A stretch of 64,000 nucleotides of DNA from JAYRZB01 sp041916675 (GCA_041916675.1 JAYRZB010000001.1:124001-188000), one strand, 5' to 3'; shown: positions 24,083-32,361, numbered from the stretch's first letter. Numbers and translations are program-made. Notes: generated by a model from the sequence alone, not told the origin.

Positions 24083-25357
24083 ATGTCTATCATTATTGAT
24101 GTTACCGGGCGCCAGATCTTCGACAGTCGCGGCAATCCAACAGTTGAAGTTGATGTCGTGCTCGAGGACGGCAGTTTCGGCCGCGCGGCGGTGCCGTCGG
24201 GCGCTTCCACCGGCGCGCATGAAGCAGTTGAGCTGCGCGATGGCGGCCCGGCGTATCTGGGCAAGGGCGTCACCAAAGCTGTGGACTTTGTGAACACCGA
24301 AATCTTCTCGGAAATCCAGGGCATGGATGCGCTGGATCAGCTTTCGATCGATCAGGTGATGATCGAGCTCGACGGCACGCCCAACAAGTCGCGGCTTGGC
24401 GCCAATGCCATTCTCGGGGTTTCGCTTGCCGTGGCCAAGGCGGCCGCGGAATCTAGCGAATTGCCGTTCTTCCGCTATATCGGTGGCCCGAATGCCCACG
24501 TGCTGCCGGTGCCGATGATGAACATCATCAATGGCGGCCAGCATGCGGACAACCCGATCGACATGCAGGAATTCATGATCCTGCCGGTTGGCGCCAGCTC
24601 GATTGCCGATGCGGTGCGCATCGGGTCGGAAATCTTTCACACCCTGAAGAAGGGCCTGTCGGCCGAAGGTCACAATACTGCCGTCGGTGATGAAGGCGGC
24701 TTCGCGCCGAACCTCAAATCGGCCGATGAAGCGCTTGGCTTTATCATGAAGTCGATCGAGAAAGCCGGATATGCGCCGGGCGAAGATGTCTATCTCGGCC
24801 TCGATTGCGCTTCGACCGAATATTATAAAGGTGGCAAGTACGCGATGGTGGGCGAGGGCAAGACCCTGTCGTCCGACGAGAACGTCAGGTTCCTCGAAGA
24901 CCTGGCCAATCGCTACCCGATCATTTCGATCGAGGACGGCATGGCCGAAGACGATTGGGATGGCTGGAAGGCGCTGACAGAGGCGATCGGCAAGAAGGTG
25001 CAACTTGTGGGTGACGACCTGTTCGTGACCAATACCGAGCGCCTCAAGTCGGGCATCAAGATGGGCGTAGCCAATTCCATCCTGGTCAAGGTCAACCAGA
25101 TTGGTTCGTTGTCTGAAACACTGCAGGCTGTCGAAACCGCGCACCGGGCCGGCTACACTTCGGTGATGTCGCATCGTTCGGGCGAGACGGAGGACTCGAT
25201 CATTGCTGACCTGGCGGTGGCTCTGAACTGCGGGCAGATCAAGACCGGCTCGCTGTCACGCTCTGACCGGTTGGCCAAGTACAACCAGCTGATCCGGCTG
25301 GAAGAACAGCTTGGCTTTTCGGCCAGCTATGCCGGACGGGATATCCTGAAAGCCTGA
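24083..25357 (+). CDS. eno: Enolase
   Basis: 424 residues. It converts 2-phosphoglycerate to phosphoenolpyruvate in glycolysis and, in many bacteria, joins the RNA degradosome. Diagnostic segments are RQIFDSRGNPTVEVDV, GASTGAHEAVELRD, NGGQHADNPIDMQEFM, AVGDEGGFAPN, the metal-ligand regions ISIEDGMAEDDW and LVGDDLFVTN, and SHRSGETEDS with its substrate-binding His. AAGGG lies eight bases before the ATG. A strong hairpin terminator is found 98 bases after the stop. Confidence 0.98.
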   Translation: MSIIIDVTGRQIFDSRGNPTVEVDVVLEDGSFGRAAVPSGASTGAHEAVELRDGGPAYLGKGVTKAVDFVNTEIFSEIQGMDALDQLSIDQVMIELDGTPNKSRLGANAILGVSLAVAKAAAESSELPFFRYIGGPNAHVLPVPMMNIINGGQHADNPIDMQEFMILPVGASSIADAVRIGSEIFHTLKKGLSAEGHNTAVGDEGGFAPNLKSADEALGFIMKSIEKAGYAPGEDVYLGLDCASTEYYKGGKYAMVGEGKTLSSDENVRFLEDLANRYPIISIEDGMAEDDWDGWKALTEAIGKKVQLVGDDLFVTNTERLKSGIKMGVANSILVKVNQIGSLSETLQAVETAHRAGYTSVMSHRSGETEDSIIADLAVALNCGQIKTGSLSRSDRLAKYNQLIRLEEQLGFSASYAGRDILKA

Positions 25358-25422
25358 CGGCTTGATGTTGCCAAGACGGTTGTGAATGCTACTGTCTGAC
25401 CCGCATATGTTGGGGGCTGGAC

Positions 25423-26934
25423 ATGTTGCAGGGCGAATGTTCTGGAACTGACTATAAAGCGCGCGGGAAGCCGCGCGCTTTGCTTTTTGTGGCGATGTTG
25501 ATTGCCTGGCTATCAGCAGAGGGAGCGGCGCTGGCGGCCTGGAAAACAACAATCACCCCCGGCAGCAGCCTCACCGCTATTCAGATGCAGGGTGAGCTTG
25601 ATAGCGGACGGTTCCTCCAGGCCTTTTGCGAAGGCGACTACAGGTCCCTCGCACTGCTGAACTACGACGGGCAGAACGACCAGCCATCCGGCGACGAGCC
25701 GCCAGTCACTCTCACCATAAAAGCAGACACCGGCAGCCTTTTTTCGAGCGAAGGGCAGTTCTTCCGCCATTCGCAAGGATGGATCGGCGTCAAATACTCC
25801 AATGTTTCTGAAATGGCGGCCATCATTGCCTCGATTGGCAATGCGGAAGCTACGGTTGATGTTGCAATCGTCAATTCGATCACGGGTGAAAGCGTTCCGA
25901 CGCCGGGCGCCGCTGACGGCGCGAGGGAGGCGGCAAGTCTTTTCCTCGATGCCTGCTTCGGCGGCGCACCGGAGCAGACGGCACCTGCACTGCAGCCTGC
26001 CACCGGACCAACAAAGGCATGGACTGTGGCGGAGACCAGCCCGGGCAGCGGAGCAGAGGGGCGATACGACCTGTCGGCGTGGAGCATTGAGCCGGGCGGG
26101 CTGTTCGGGTTTTCATGCGGGCCTGACGGCGTCACACTGGCGTACCTGACCAATGAGTACGAACAACTTCCGGTCAACGAAACCAGCGGGCCGTTTGAGA
26201 TTGTGGTGTTTGTCAGCCCGGTAGAGCGGATCATGATGGGGGCGCTTGATACGCGTGCGCCAAACTTCTGGGCGCTCACATCAACCGAGGACGATGTGTA
26301 CCGTCTGATTGAAATGATGGGAAACGATCCAAACTCAATCGTGGTGATGATCCGCGATATCGCAACCGCAAAACTCTATCGAAAGGAAATCACCCTCGAA
26401 AATGTTGGCCCGGCTGCGCGGGATTTCGCCCAAAAGTGCGACCTTGCCCAAAAGATTGCCGATGTAGCTCCCAACCCAAGCTACACCCCATGGTCAACGG
26501 GTAGTGGGGTTGGTGACGGCGATCCGGATAGCCTTGCGGTGCTCACCGCAATCTCAAACCCTGCGGCGGGGTTTTTGAGGATCGCCTGCGGCCATGGTGG
26601 CAGCGACTGGAGCATTGGCTTTGTCAGCCATGACTGGGAAGGGCTGCCGTTCACCTCAGCCGATGGACCTTTCACGCTGACGGTTCACACCGACAGCCGC
26701 TCCTGGTCCTATCCCGGGGGCGAGTGGGCGACGGTGGGCGAAGACCGCGCAGGTGTCATGGTGAAGGGGGGCGCTGCGATCTCGGATCTCGCCACGTCGT
26801 TTTCGCTTGGATACAGCTCGCTTGCGGTGAGCATAGAGGGGGCTTCAGGGGGCAACTGGCGGTTTGAGCTGGAACCCGATGGGGAGGAAGATGCCGGCAT
26901 TGATCTCTTTGGAACCTGCATGGGGCTGATGTAG
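25423..26934 (+). CDS. Unrecognised secreted protein with three diverged tandem repeats
   Basis: 503 residues from ATG 25423; not recognised. A basic segment (residues 12-18) is followed by a hydrophobic stretch and a likely signal-peptidase site after ALA-A (37-39), so export is predicted. The mature part consists of three units of about 140 residues, each starting near a Trp (W40, then W in KAWTVAE and PWSTGSG). Each has a buried-looking strand ending in Cys (QAFC, GFSC, RIAC) and a second Cys at its end (DAC, QKC, GTC), with LP...GPF as a further shared element in units 2 and 3, suggesting one disulfide per unit. The start is uncertain: a strong terminator hairpin covers codons 12-22, and GTG 25489 or ATG 25495 are alternatives that would lose the basic n-region. 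Sited between eno and ftsB. Confidence 0.6.
   Translation: MLQGECSGTDYKARGKPRALLFVAMLIAWLSAEGAALAAWKTTITPGSSLTAIQMQGELDSGRFLQAFCEGDYRSLALLNYDGQNDQPSGDEPPVTLTIKADTGSLFSSEGQFFRHSQGWIGVKYSNVSEMAAIIASIGNAEATVDVAIVNSITGESVPTPGAADGAREAASLFLDACFGGAPEQTAPALQPATGPTKAWTVAETSPGSGAEGRYDLSAWSIEPGGLFGFSCGPDGVTLAYLTNEYEQLPVNETSGPFEIVVFVSPVERIMMGALDTRAPNFWALTSTEDDVYRLIEMMGNDPNSIVVMIRDIATAKLYRKEITLENVGPAARDFAQKCDLAQKIADVAPNPSYTPWSTGSGVGDGDPDSLAVLTAISNPAAGFLRIACGHGGSDWSIGFVSHDWEGLPFTSADGPFTLTVHTDSRSWSYPGGEWATVGEDRAGVMVKGGAAISDLATSFSLGYSSLAVSIEGASGGNWRFELEPDGEEDAGIDLFGTCMGLM
25456..25488 (+). terminator. Strong terminator, probably of eno, inside next gene's start
   Basis: An 11-bp perfect stem (25456-25466 and 25471-25481) with a GAAG tetraloop is followed by GCTTTTT. 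It is the best hairpin in the window and lies 98 bases past the eno stop. It overlaps the first codons of the downstream open frame, so either that gene starts later or the hairpin modulates its expression. Confidence 0.8.
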
Positions 26935-27009
26935 CGGCTTTCGAGTGGTCAACCGGACGTTAACGGGCGGGGTGCATAGTGGGCGAAATATGCTGGATCA
27001 GATTCGCCG

Positions 27010-27405
27010 ATGACCACCCGTCTCAAACGTCCATCCGTCTGGCGCCACATTGGTGTTATGATCGCACTTGTCGCTTTCCAAGGCTATCTTGGGTACAGCG
27101 CCATCGGCGGACAGTATGGCATCGAGAGCCAGAAGCAGATGCTGGTGGAGATCGAGGAACTCAAGGCGCGGTCAGCCGCGTTGCAGGTGGAGATGGAAGC
27201 CTATCGCCACCGCGTCAGCCTGTTCAGCGCATCCCGCCTCGATCCTGATATTCTGACAGAGCGGGCGAGGGCGCTGCTATCCATGGCGCATGTGGACGAC
27301 ATGGTCGTCATGCTAGATCAGGAGACCGGTTTACCGATTTCCAGTTTATCAGTTCCATCAACTGAACGGCAGTTAATCGATATTATCGAAGACGGCGTAG
27401 ACTGA
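27010..27405 (+). CDS. FtsB/DivIC-family septum formation initiator
   Basis: 131 residues. A short cytoplasmic N-terminus is followed by a single membrane helix (about 14-30), a coiled coil (about 38-70, ESQKQMLVEIEELKARSAAL), and the ERARALLSMAHVDDMVVM segment that is the conserved DivIC/FtsB signature. FtsB bridges FtsL and FtsQ in the divisome. Its place between eno and pdhA is the normal one in alphaproteobacteria, which strengthens the call. The C-terminal tail beyond residue 105 is not conserved. Confidence 0.88.
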   Translation: MTTRLKRPSVWRHIGVMIALVAFQGYLGYSAIGGQYGIESQKQMLVEIEELKARSAALQVEMEAYRHRVSLFSASRLDPDILTERARALLSMAHVDDMVVMLDQETGLPISSLSVPSTERQLIDIIEDGVD

Positions 27406-27406
27406 T

Positions 27407-27431
27407 AGCGTCGACTCTTCACGCTGTTTGT
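27407..27431 (+). terminator. Possible terminator after ftsB
   Basis: AGCGT (27407-27411) pairs with ACGCT (27421-27425), followed by GTTTGTT. The stem is only five pairs with a nine-base loop, so the call is tentative; it would separate ftsB from the pdhA promoter. Confidence 0.4.
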
Positions 27432-27434
27432 TCA

Positions 27435-27464
27435 TTGGAATATGTACAACAGTTGCGTTATAAT
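27435..27464 (+). promoter_or_regulatory. Candidate pdhA promoter
   Basis: TTGGAA (27435-27440) and a perfect TATAAT (27459-27464) with 18 bases between them, 58 bases before the pdhA start. The perfect -10 makes this the best candidate for driving the pdh operon. Confidence 0.5.
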
Positions 27465-27494
27465 GCGGCTGTGGCGTCGATGCCACCGAGCCGC
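27465..27494 (+). repeat. Imperfect hairpin in pdhA leader
   Basis: GCGGCT-GTGGC (27465-27475) and GCCAC-CG-AGCCGC (27482-27494) pair over 11 positions with a two-base bulge and a six-base loop, directly after the candidate -10. It would form in the 5' end of the pdh mRNA or serve as an operator. There is no T-tract, so it is not a normal terminator. Confidence 0.45.
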
Positions 27495-27521
27495 CCTTTC
27501 ACTTGATGCGGAGCTTAGACC

Positions 27522-28532
27522 ATGGCGCGTAAGGCGACGGCCACCAAGGCTGCCAGCAATGTCCCGGAATTCACCAAGGATGAGGAGCTTGCCGCCTATC
27601 GCGACATGCTGTTGATCCGCCGTTTCGAAGAGAAGGCTGGCCAGATGTATGGCATGGGCCTGATCGGCGGCTTCTGTCACCTCTACATCGGGCAGGAAGC
27701 GGTGGTTACCGGCATCACCATGGCCAGCCGCAAGGGGCTCGATGCCCAGATCACAGGCTATCGCGACCATGGCCACATGCTGGTGATGGGGCTGGACCCT
27801 AAGGGCGTGATGGCTGAACTCACTGGACGCGCAGGCGGCCTTTCAAAAGGCAAGGGCGGGTCAATGCACATGTTCTCCAACGACCACCGTTTCTATGGTG
27901 GCAACGGCATTGTCGGGGCGCAGGCAAGCCTGGGGACCGGGCTGGCATTTGCCGCCAAGTACAAAGGTGAAGACAGCGTTTCGCTGACCTATTTCGGCGA
28001 CGGGGCGGCCAATCAGGGGCAGGTATACGAGAGCTTCAATATGGCAAAGCTCTGGAATCTCCCCGTGGTCTACATCATCGAGAACAATCGCTATGCCATG
28101 GGGACCGCCGTCGAAAGGGCATCAGCAACGCACGACTTTTCCAAGCGAGGCGCTTCGTTCGACATCCCGGGCGAGCAGGTCGATGGCATGGATGTTCGGC
28201 TGGTTCGCGACGCGGCAGCGCGCGCCATTGCGCATGCGCGGGCAGGCAAGGGGCCGTATATCCTAGAAATGATGACCTATCGTTATCGTGGGCACTCCAT
28301 GTCGGACCCGGCGAAATACCGTTCCAAAGACGAAGTCACCACCATGCGCGCCGAGCGCGATCCGATTGAGCAGGTCAAGAGCCGGATCATCGCAAACGGG
28401 CATGGTACCGAGGAATCGTTGAAAGAGATCGAGACTGAAATCCGGGCGATTGTGACCGAAGCGGCCGATTTCGCCACGACCAACCCGGAGCCGGATCCGT
28501 CCGAACTCTGGTCCGATATCTACGCAGCCTGA
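27522..28532 (+). CDS. pdhA: Pyruvate dehydrogenase E1 component, alpha subunit
   Basis: 336 residues. With PdhB it decarboxylates pyruvate and acetylates the lipoyl arm of E2. The thiamine-diphosphate motif is GDGAANQGQVYESFNMAKLWNLPV with the terminal ENN. Other family segments are LLIRRFEEKAGQMYG, HLYIGQEAVVTG, YRDHGHMLVMG and the regulatory-loop YRYRGHSMSDPAKYR. The N-terminal 15 residues are Ala/Thr/Lys-rich and variable. GGAG precedes the ATG. It heads a cluster that reaches to lipA and the coq10-like gene. Confidence 0.97.
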   Translation: MARKATATKAASNVPEFTKDEELAAYRDMLLIRRFEEKAGQMYGMGLIGGFCHLYIGQEAVVTGITMASRKGLDAQITGYRDHGHMLVMGLDPKGVMAELTGRAGGLSKGKGGSMHMFSNDHRFYGGNGIVGAQASLGTGLAFAAKYKGEDSVSLTYFGDGAANQGQVYESFNMAKLWNLPVVYIIENNRYAMGTAVERASATHDFSKRGASFDIPGEQVDGMDVRLVRDAAARAIAHARAGKGPYILEMMTYRYRGHSMSDPAKYRSKDEVTTMRAERDPIEQVKSRIIANGHGTEESLKEIETEIRAIVTEAADFATTNPEPDPSELWSDIYAA

Positions 28533-28539
28533 GGACAAG

Positions 28540-28935
28540 ATGGTCCAGTTGCTTGGCGCGCTGTTAGGCCTGGGAGCCGTGATCGCATTCGGCACTGCCG
28601 TTTATTCGGCCGTCCGCGTGATGATGCTCGTTCCGGCCGACAAGCGCCTTAGAAGCTGGTTTACGCTTGGTTGGTGGCAGTTCGACAAGGTTCTGGAACT
28701 TGCAGGGCCGGGTGCGCATGCGCACGTGCGTCGCTACATCATGGCCGTCGCTGGATTTCTTGCCTGTGTGATTGGTGGGATAGCATTGACCATCGTGCTG
28801 TCGGCCGACCGCATCAACGGCACCAGCCAGACGAACAATCGGAAACTCAACGATCCCCGCGCCGTTCAGGCGCAATTCGCGATTTTGGCAGTTCTGCTGC
28901 CGCCCCTTCATTCGTCCCTCCGGCAGGAGAGTTAA
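28540..28935 (+). CDS. Small two-helix membrane protein inserted in pdh operon
   Basis: 131 residues; not recognised. Hydrophobic segments at about 3-29 and 67-90 suggest two membrane helices, joined by a charged region (VPADKRLRSWFTLGWWQFDKV) and followed by a 40-residue polar tail. It begins seven bases after the pdhA stop, and its TAA abuts the pdhB ATG with no gap, so it is cotranscribed and probably translationally coupled with both E1 subunits. pdhA and pdhB are usually adjacent, so the insertion is unusual. It could be a lineage-specific passenger or tie the complex to the membrane; the sequence shows neither. Confidence 0.7.
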   Translation: MVQLLGALLGLGAVIAFGTAVYSAVRVMMLVPADKRLRSWFTLGWWQFDKVLELAGPGAHAHVRRYIMAVAGFLACVIGGIALTIVLSADRINGTSQTNNRKLNDPRAVQAQFAILAVLLPPLHSSLRQES

Positions 28936-29170
28936 ATGCCCGATATTCTGATGCCCGCCCTGTCTCCCACCATGGAAGAGGGCAAGCTGTCCAAATGGCT
29001 GGTCAAGGAAGGCGACAAGGTTTCGCCCGGTGATGTGCTGGCCGAAATCGAGACCGACAAGGCGACGATGGAGGTTGAATCCATCGATGCTGGCGTGATC
29101 TCGAAAATCCTGGTGGCTGAGGGCACCGAAGCGGTGAAGGTCAACACCGCCATCGCGTTCTTGCAGATGG
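28936..29170 (+). repeat. Lipoyl-domain coding repeat, copy 1 (copy 2 at 30322-30555)
   Basis: The first 78 codons of pdhB and of pdhC encode near-duplicate lipoyl domains. Shared runs include MPALSPTMEEGKL, VKEGD and AEIETDKATMEVE, and the DNA is also similar. It is an ancient domain duplication within the operon and a possible substrate for recombination. Confidence 0.7.
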
Positions 29171-30309
29171 ACGGCGAAACAGCTGCGCCCAAGGCAGCGC
29201 CTACGCCTGCCGCCGAGCCATCTGCGGCTGCAGTTGTCGCTCCAGCGGTTGTTACCTCGCCCGCCGCAGCGCCTGCACCCCAATTTGTCGCCCAGGCCGA
29301 TCCAGACCTGCCCGACGGCGTAGAGATGGTGGAAATGACCGTCCGCCAGGCTCTCAACGAGGCCATGGCTGAGGAACTGCGCCGCGACAAGGATGTGTTC
29401 GTAATGGGTGAGGAGGTTGCCGAGTATCAGGGCGCCTACAAGATCACCCAGGGGCTGCTGCAGGAATTCGGCCCGCAGCGCATCATCGATACTCCAATCA
29501 CCGAACATGGCTTTGCGGGTCTCGCAACTGGTGCGGCATTTGCCGGACTGCGGCCGATTGTTGAGTTCATGACCTTCAACTTCGCCATGCAGGCGATTGA
29601 CCAGATCATCAACTCGGCGGCCAAGCAGCTCTATATGTCGGGCGGGCAGGTGCATGCCCCGATCGTTTTCCGAGGCCCGAACGGCGCCGCAGCCCGCGTG
29701 GGCGCCCAGCACAGCCAGGACTATTCGGCCTGGTACTCGCATGTGCCGGGGCTGCATGTGATTGCCCCGTTCAGCGCGGCGGATGCCAAGGGCCTGCTCA
29801 AGGCGGCCATCCGCTCGAACACGCCGGTGGTGTTCCTTGAGAACGAGATTCTTTATGGCTCGACCGGGCTCGTGCCCAAGGTGGATGACTTCGTGCTGCC
29901 GATCGGCAAGGCGCGTATTGCCCGCCCGGGCAAGGACGTTACGATTGTGGCTTACTCGATGGGCATGCGCTACGCGACGCAGGCCACTGAGAAGCTGGTT
30001 GCGGCCGGTGTGGATGTGGAACTGATTGATCTGCGTACATTGCGTCCGCTCGACATCGATACGGTGATCGCCTCGGTGAAAAAGACCGGGCGCTGCGTGA
30101 CGGTGGAGGAAGGCTGGCCGCAGGGCTCGGTGGGGTCAGAGATTTCGGCGCGGCTGATGGAGCATGCGTTCGACTATCTCGACGCGCCCGTTACCCGCGT
30201 CACCGGCAAGGACGTGCCGATGCCTTATGCGGCCAATCTCGAAAAGCTGGCGCTGCCGAACGTCGATGAAGTGATCGCGGCGGTCAATGCCGTGACCTAC
30301 CGGTCGTAA
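28936..30309 (+). CDS. pdhB: Pyruvate dehydrogenase E1 component, beta subunit, with N-terminal lipoyl domain
   Basis: 457 residues, about 120 longer than a plain E1-beta because it starts with a complete lipoyl domain (1-78, lipoylated Lys in EIETDKATMEVES), followed by an Ala/Pro linker (about 85-120). The E1-beta domain runs from about 130: VRQALNEAMAEELRRD, VMGEEVAEYQGAYK, DTPITEHGFAGLATGAA, FMTFNFAMQAIDQIINSAAK and VEEGWPQGSVGSEI. The lipoyl-E1-beta fusion is typical of alphaproteobacterial PDH. The lipoyl region closely resembles that of pdhC. Confidence 0.97.
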   Translation: MPDILMPALSPTMEEGKLSKWLVKEGDKVSPGDVLAEIETDKATMEVESIDAGVISKILVAEGTEAVKVNTAIAFLQMDGETAAPKAAPTPAAEPSAAAVVAPAVVTSPAAAPAPQFVAQADPDLPDGVEMVEMTVRQALNEAMAEELRRDKDVFVMGEEVAEYQGAYKITQGLLQEFGPQRIIDTPITEHGFAGLATGAAFAGLRPIVEFMTFNFAMQAIDQIINSAAKQLYMSGGQVHAPIVFRGPNGAAARVGAQHSQDYSAWYSHVPGLHVIAPFSAADAKGLLKAAIRSNTPVVFLENEILYGSTGLVPKVDDFVLPIGKARIARPGKDVTIVAYSMGMRYATQATEKLVAAGVDVELIDLRTLRPLDIDTVIASVKKTGRCVTVEEGWPQGSVGSEISARLMEHAFDYLDAPVTRVTGKDVPMPYAANLEKLALPNVDEVIAAVNAVTYRS

Positions 30310-30321
30310 GGAGAGTTTGCG

Positions 30322-31677
30322 ATGCCGATCAATATCACCATGCCGGCCCTCTCTCCCACGATGGAAGAGGGCAAGCTCGCCAAGTGGCACGTCAAGGAGG
30401 GTGACACCGTCTCCTCAGGCGATGTGATTGCAGAGATCGAAACCGATAAGGCAACCATGGAAGTGGAAGCCGTTGACGAGGGCAAGATCGGCAAGATCGT
30501 GGTGGCAGAAGGCACCGAGAACGTGAAGGTGAACTCAGTCATCGCCGTGCTGCTACAGGATGGCGAGAGTGCAGGGGCTGTTGCTCCGGTGCCCGCCCCC
30601 AAAACAGAGGCGCCGAAGCCGGTCGCGGCTCCTGCCGCGCCGCCAGCGGCACCAGCGAGCGCCAATGTGGTCACCGGTTCGGCTTCGCTGGCGGTTCCGG
30701 CGCCCGCCGCAAAGGCAACTCCCGCCCCGGCTGCCTCTGGCCCGAAGGTGTTTGCCTCGCCGCTTGCGCGTCGCATTGCCAAGGAATCCGGCATTGATGT
30801 CGGTTCGATCAGTGGCACTGGCCCGCATGGGCGCGTTGTTCGCAAGGATGTCGAGGCCGCAGCATCGGGCAAAGCGCCGCTGAAGGCAGCTCCTGCGGCT
30901 GCGCCTGCATCTGGCAATGCGGTGCCGACGGGCGGGCTGACCAAGGCACAGGTTCTGGCGCTTTATGCAGAAGGTACCTATGACCTCGTGCCCAACGATG
31001 GCATGCGCAAGGTTGTGGCGGCGCGCCTGACCGAGAGCAAGCAGACCATTCCGCACTTCTACCTGACGCTTGACTGCAAGATCGATGCGCTGCTCGAAGC
31101 TCGGGAAGCGATCAATGCGTCCGCCCCCAAGAGCAAGGACGGCAAGCCCGAATTCAAACTGTCGGTCAATGACTTCATCATGAAGGCCTGGGCCGTTGCG
31201 TTGCAGCGGGTGCCGATGGCGAATGCGACCTGGGCAGGGGACTCGATCCTCTATCACAAGCGTTCCGACGTCGCGGTTGCAGTTGCGGTGCCGGGTGGGC
31301 TGTTCACGCCGGTGGTGAAATCCTGCGATCAGAAGTCGCTGCGCCAGATCTCGGAAGAGGTGAAGGAACTGGCGGGGCGCGCCAGGTCCAAGAAGCTCGC
31401 GCCGCATGAATATCAGGGCGGCTCGTCGTCGGTTTCCAACCTTGGCATGTTTGGAATCAAGCACTTTGCGGCTGTGATCAATCCGCCGCATGGCACGATC
31501 CTCGCGGTTGGCGCGGGTGAAGAGCGCGTATATGCCGAGAACGGGCAGATCAAGACCGGCCAGTTCATGACGGTGACGCTCTCGTGCGACCACCGCTCAG
31601 TAGACGGTGCGCTGGGCGCGGAACTGCTTGGCGTGTTCAAGACGCTGATCGAAACGCCAGTGGCGATGCTGGCCTAG
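30322..31677 (+). CDS. pdhC: Dihydrolipoamide acetyltransferase (PDH E2)
   Basis: 451 residues with the usual three-part layout. The lipoyl domain (1-80) has Lys in EIETDKATMEVEA, then comes a long Ala/Pro linker, the peripheral-subunit-binding domain (about 147-185, FASPLARRIAKESGIDVGSI...GPHGRVVRKDVE), a second linker, and the acyltransferase domain (about 230-451) ending with the active-site motif DHRSVDGALGAEL. E2 forms the core of the PDH complex and transfers acetyl to CoA. It starts 12 bases after pdhB. Confidence 0.97.
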   Translation: MPINITMPALSPTMEEGKLAKWHVKEGDTVSSGDVIAEIETDKATMEVEAVDEGKIGKIVVAEGTENVKVNSVIAVLLQDGESAGAVAPVPAPKTEAPKPVAAPAAPPAAPASANVVTGSASLAVPAPAAKATPAPAASGPKVFASPLARRIAKESGIDVGSISGTGPHGRVVRKDVEAAASGKAPLKAAPAAAPASGNAVPTGGLTKAQVLALYAEGTYDLVPNDGMRKVVAARLTESKQTIPHFYLTLDCKIDALLEAREAINASAPKSKDGKPEFKLSVNDFIMKAWAVALQRVPMANATWAGDSILYHKRSDVAVAVAVPGGLFTPVVKSCDQKSLRQISEEVKELAGRARSKKLAPHEYQGGSSSVSNLGMFGIKHFAAVINPPHGTILAVGAGEERVYAENGQIKTGQFMTVTLSCDHRSVDGALGAELLGVFKTLIETPVAMLA

Positions 31678-31688
31678 GAACACACCGA

Positions 31689-32327
31689 ATGAAGACCATT
31701 CTCGCCTTTGGCGATAGCATCACCTGGGGCGCCAATGCGCGCTCGGGCACGCGGCACGCCTTTGAAGACCGCTGGCCGAATGTCCTTGAGGCCGGGCTGG
31801 ATGGTAAGGCGCGGGTGCTTTCCGACGGGCTGCGCGGCCGGACGACCATGTTCGATGACTGGGGTTCGAACTCAGACCGAAATGGGGCGCGGTTGCTGTC
31901 GTCGTCGCTCTACACGCACGATCCGCTGGACATGATCATCTTCATGCTCGGCACCAACGATATGAAGCCGACGATCCATGGGAACGCGCAGACCGCATCG
32001 TATGGCATTCGCAAGCTGATGGATATCGTGCGCGGACACTATACCCGCCCAGGTGATGTGCAGCCCAAGATACTGGTGATAGCGCCAGCCTTGCTGGCGG
32101 AGACGGCCAGCGCCGAGCATGCCGAAATGTTTGCCGGCGCCATCGAAGAATCCAAGCGGTTCGCGCATTTCTACAAACTGCGCGCTGCAGAGTATGGCGC
32201 TGGCTTCTTCGATGCGTCCAAGGTCGCGGTTGCCGATCCTATCGATGGCATTCATCTTGACGCGGCCAATACCCGCGCCATCGGCCAGGCCCTGGTGCCC
32301 GTGGTCAAAAGCATGCTGGGTCTGTGA
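31689..32327 (+). CDS. SGNH/GDSL-family hydrolase (arylesterase-like)
   Basis: 212 residues. Block I is ILAFGDSITWGA with the nucleophile Ser, block III is MLGTNDMK, and block V is DGIHLDAANTRAIG with the catalytic Asp and His. DGLRGRTTMFDDW is typical of the arylesterase/acyl-CoA thioesterase I-like subgroup found in rhizobia. It starts 11 bases after pdhC and ends 34 bases before lpd, so it shares the transcript. Whether it acts on acyl thioesters, lipids or sugars cannot be read from the sequence. No signal peptide is seen, so it is cytosolic. Confidence 0.85.
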   Translation: MKTILAFGDSITWGANARSGTRHAFEDRWPNVLEAGLDGKARVLSDGLRGRTTMFDDWGSNSDRNGARLLSSSLYTHDPLDMIIFMLGTNDMKPTIHGNAQTASYGIRKLMDIVRGHYTRPGDVQPKILVIAPALLAETASAEHAEMFAGAIEESKRFAHFYKLRAAEYGAGFFDASKVAVADPIDGIHLDAANTRAIGQALVPVVKSMLGL

Positions 32328-32361
32328 ATGCGGGTTCCGACCCCACTGATAAGGTGTTGAA

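Noticed and set aside
24041..25174. Long open frame antisense to eno (377 codons)
   Set aside because: It mirrors the codon structure of eno, is rich in His/Arg/Asp without domain features, and has no independent start signals. Similar antisense frames lie over pyrG (20175-21248), lpd (32305-34146), pdhB (28564-29757), ntrC (39472-40725) and the dehydratase (7450-8250) and were rejected for the same reason.
30322..31677. pdhC as a 2-oxoglutarate dehydrogenase E2 (sucB)
   Set aside because: The peripheral-subunit-binding domain, the operon with E1-alpha/E1-beta and the shared lipoyl type point to pyruvate dehydrogenase.
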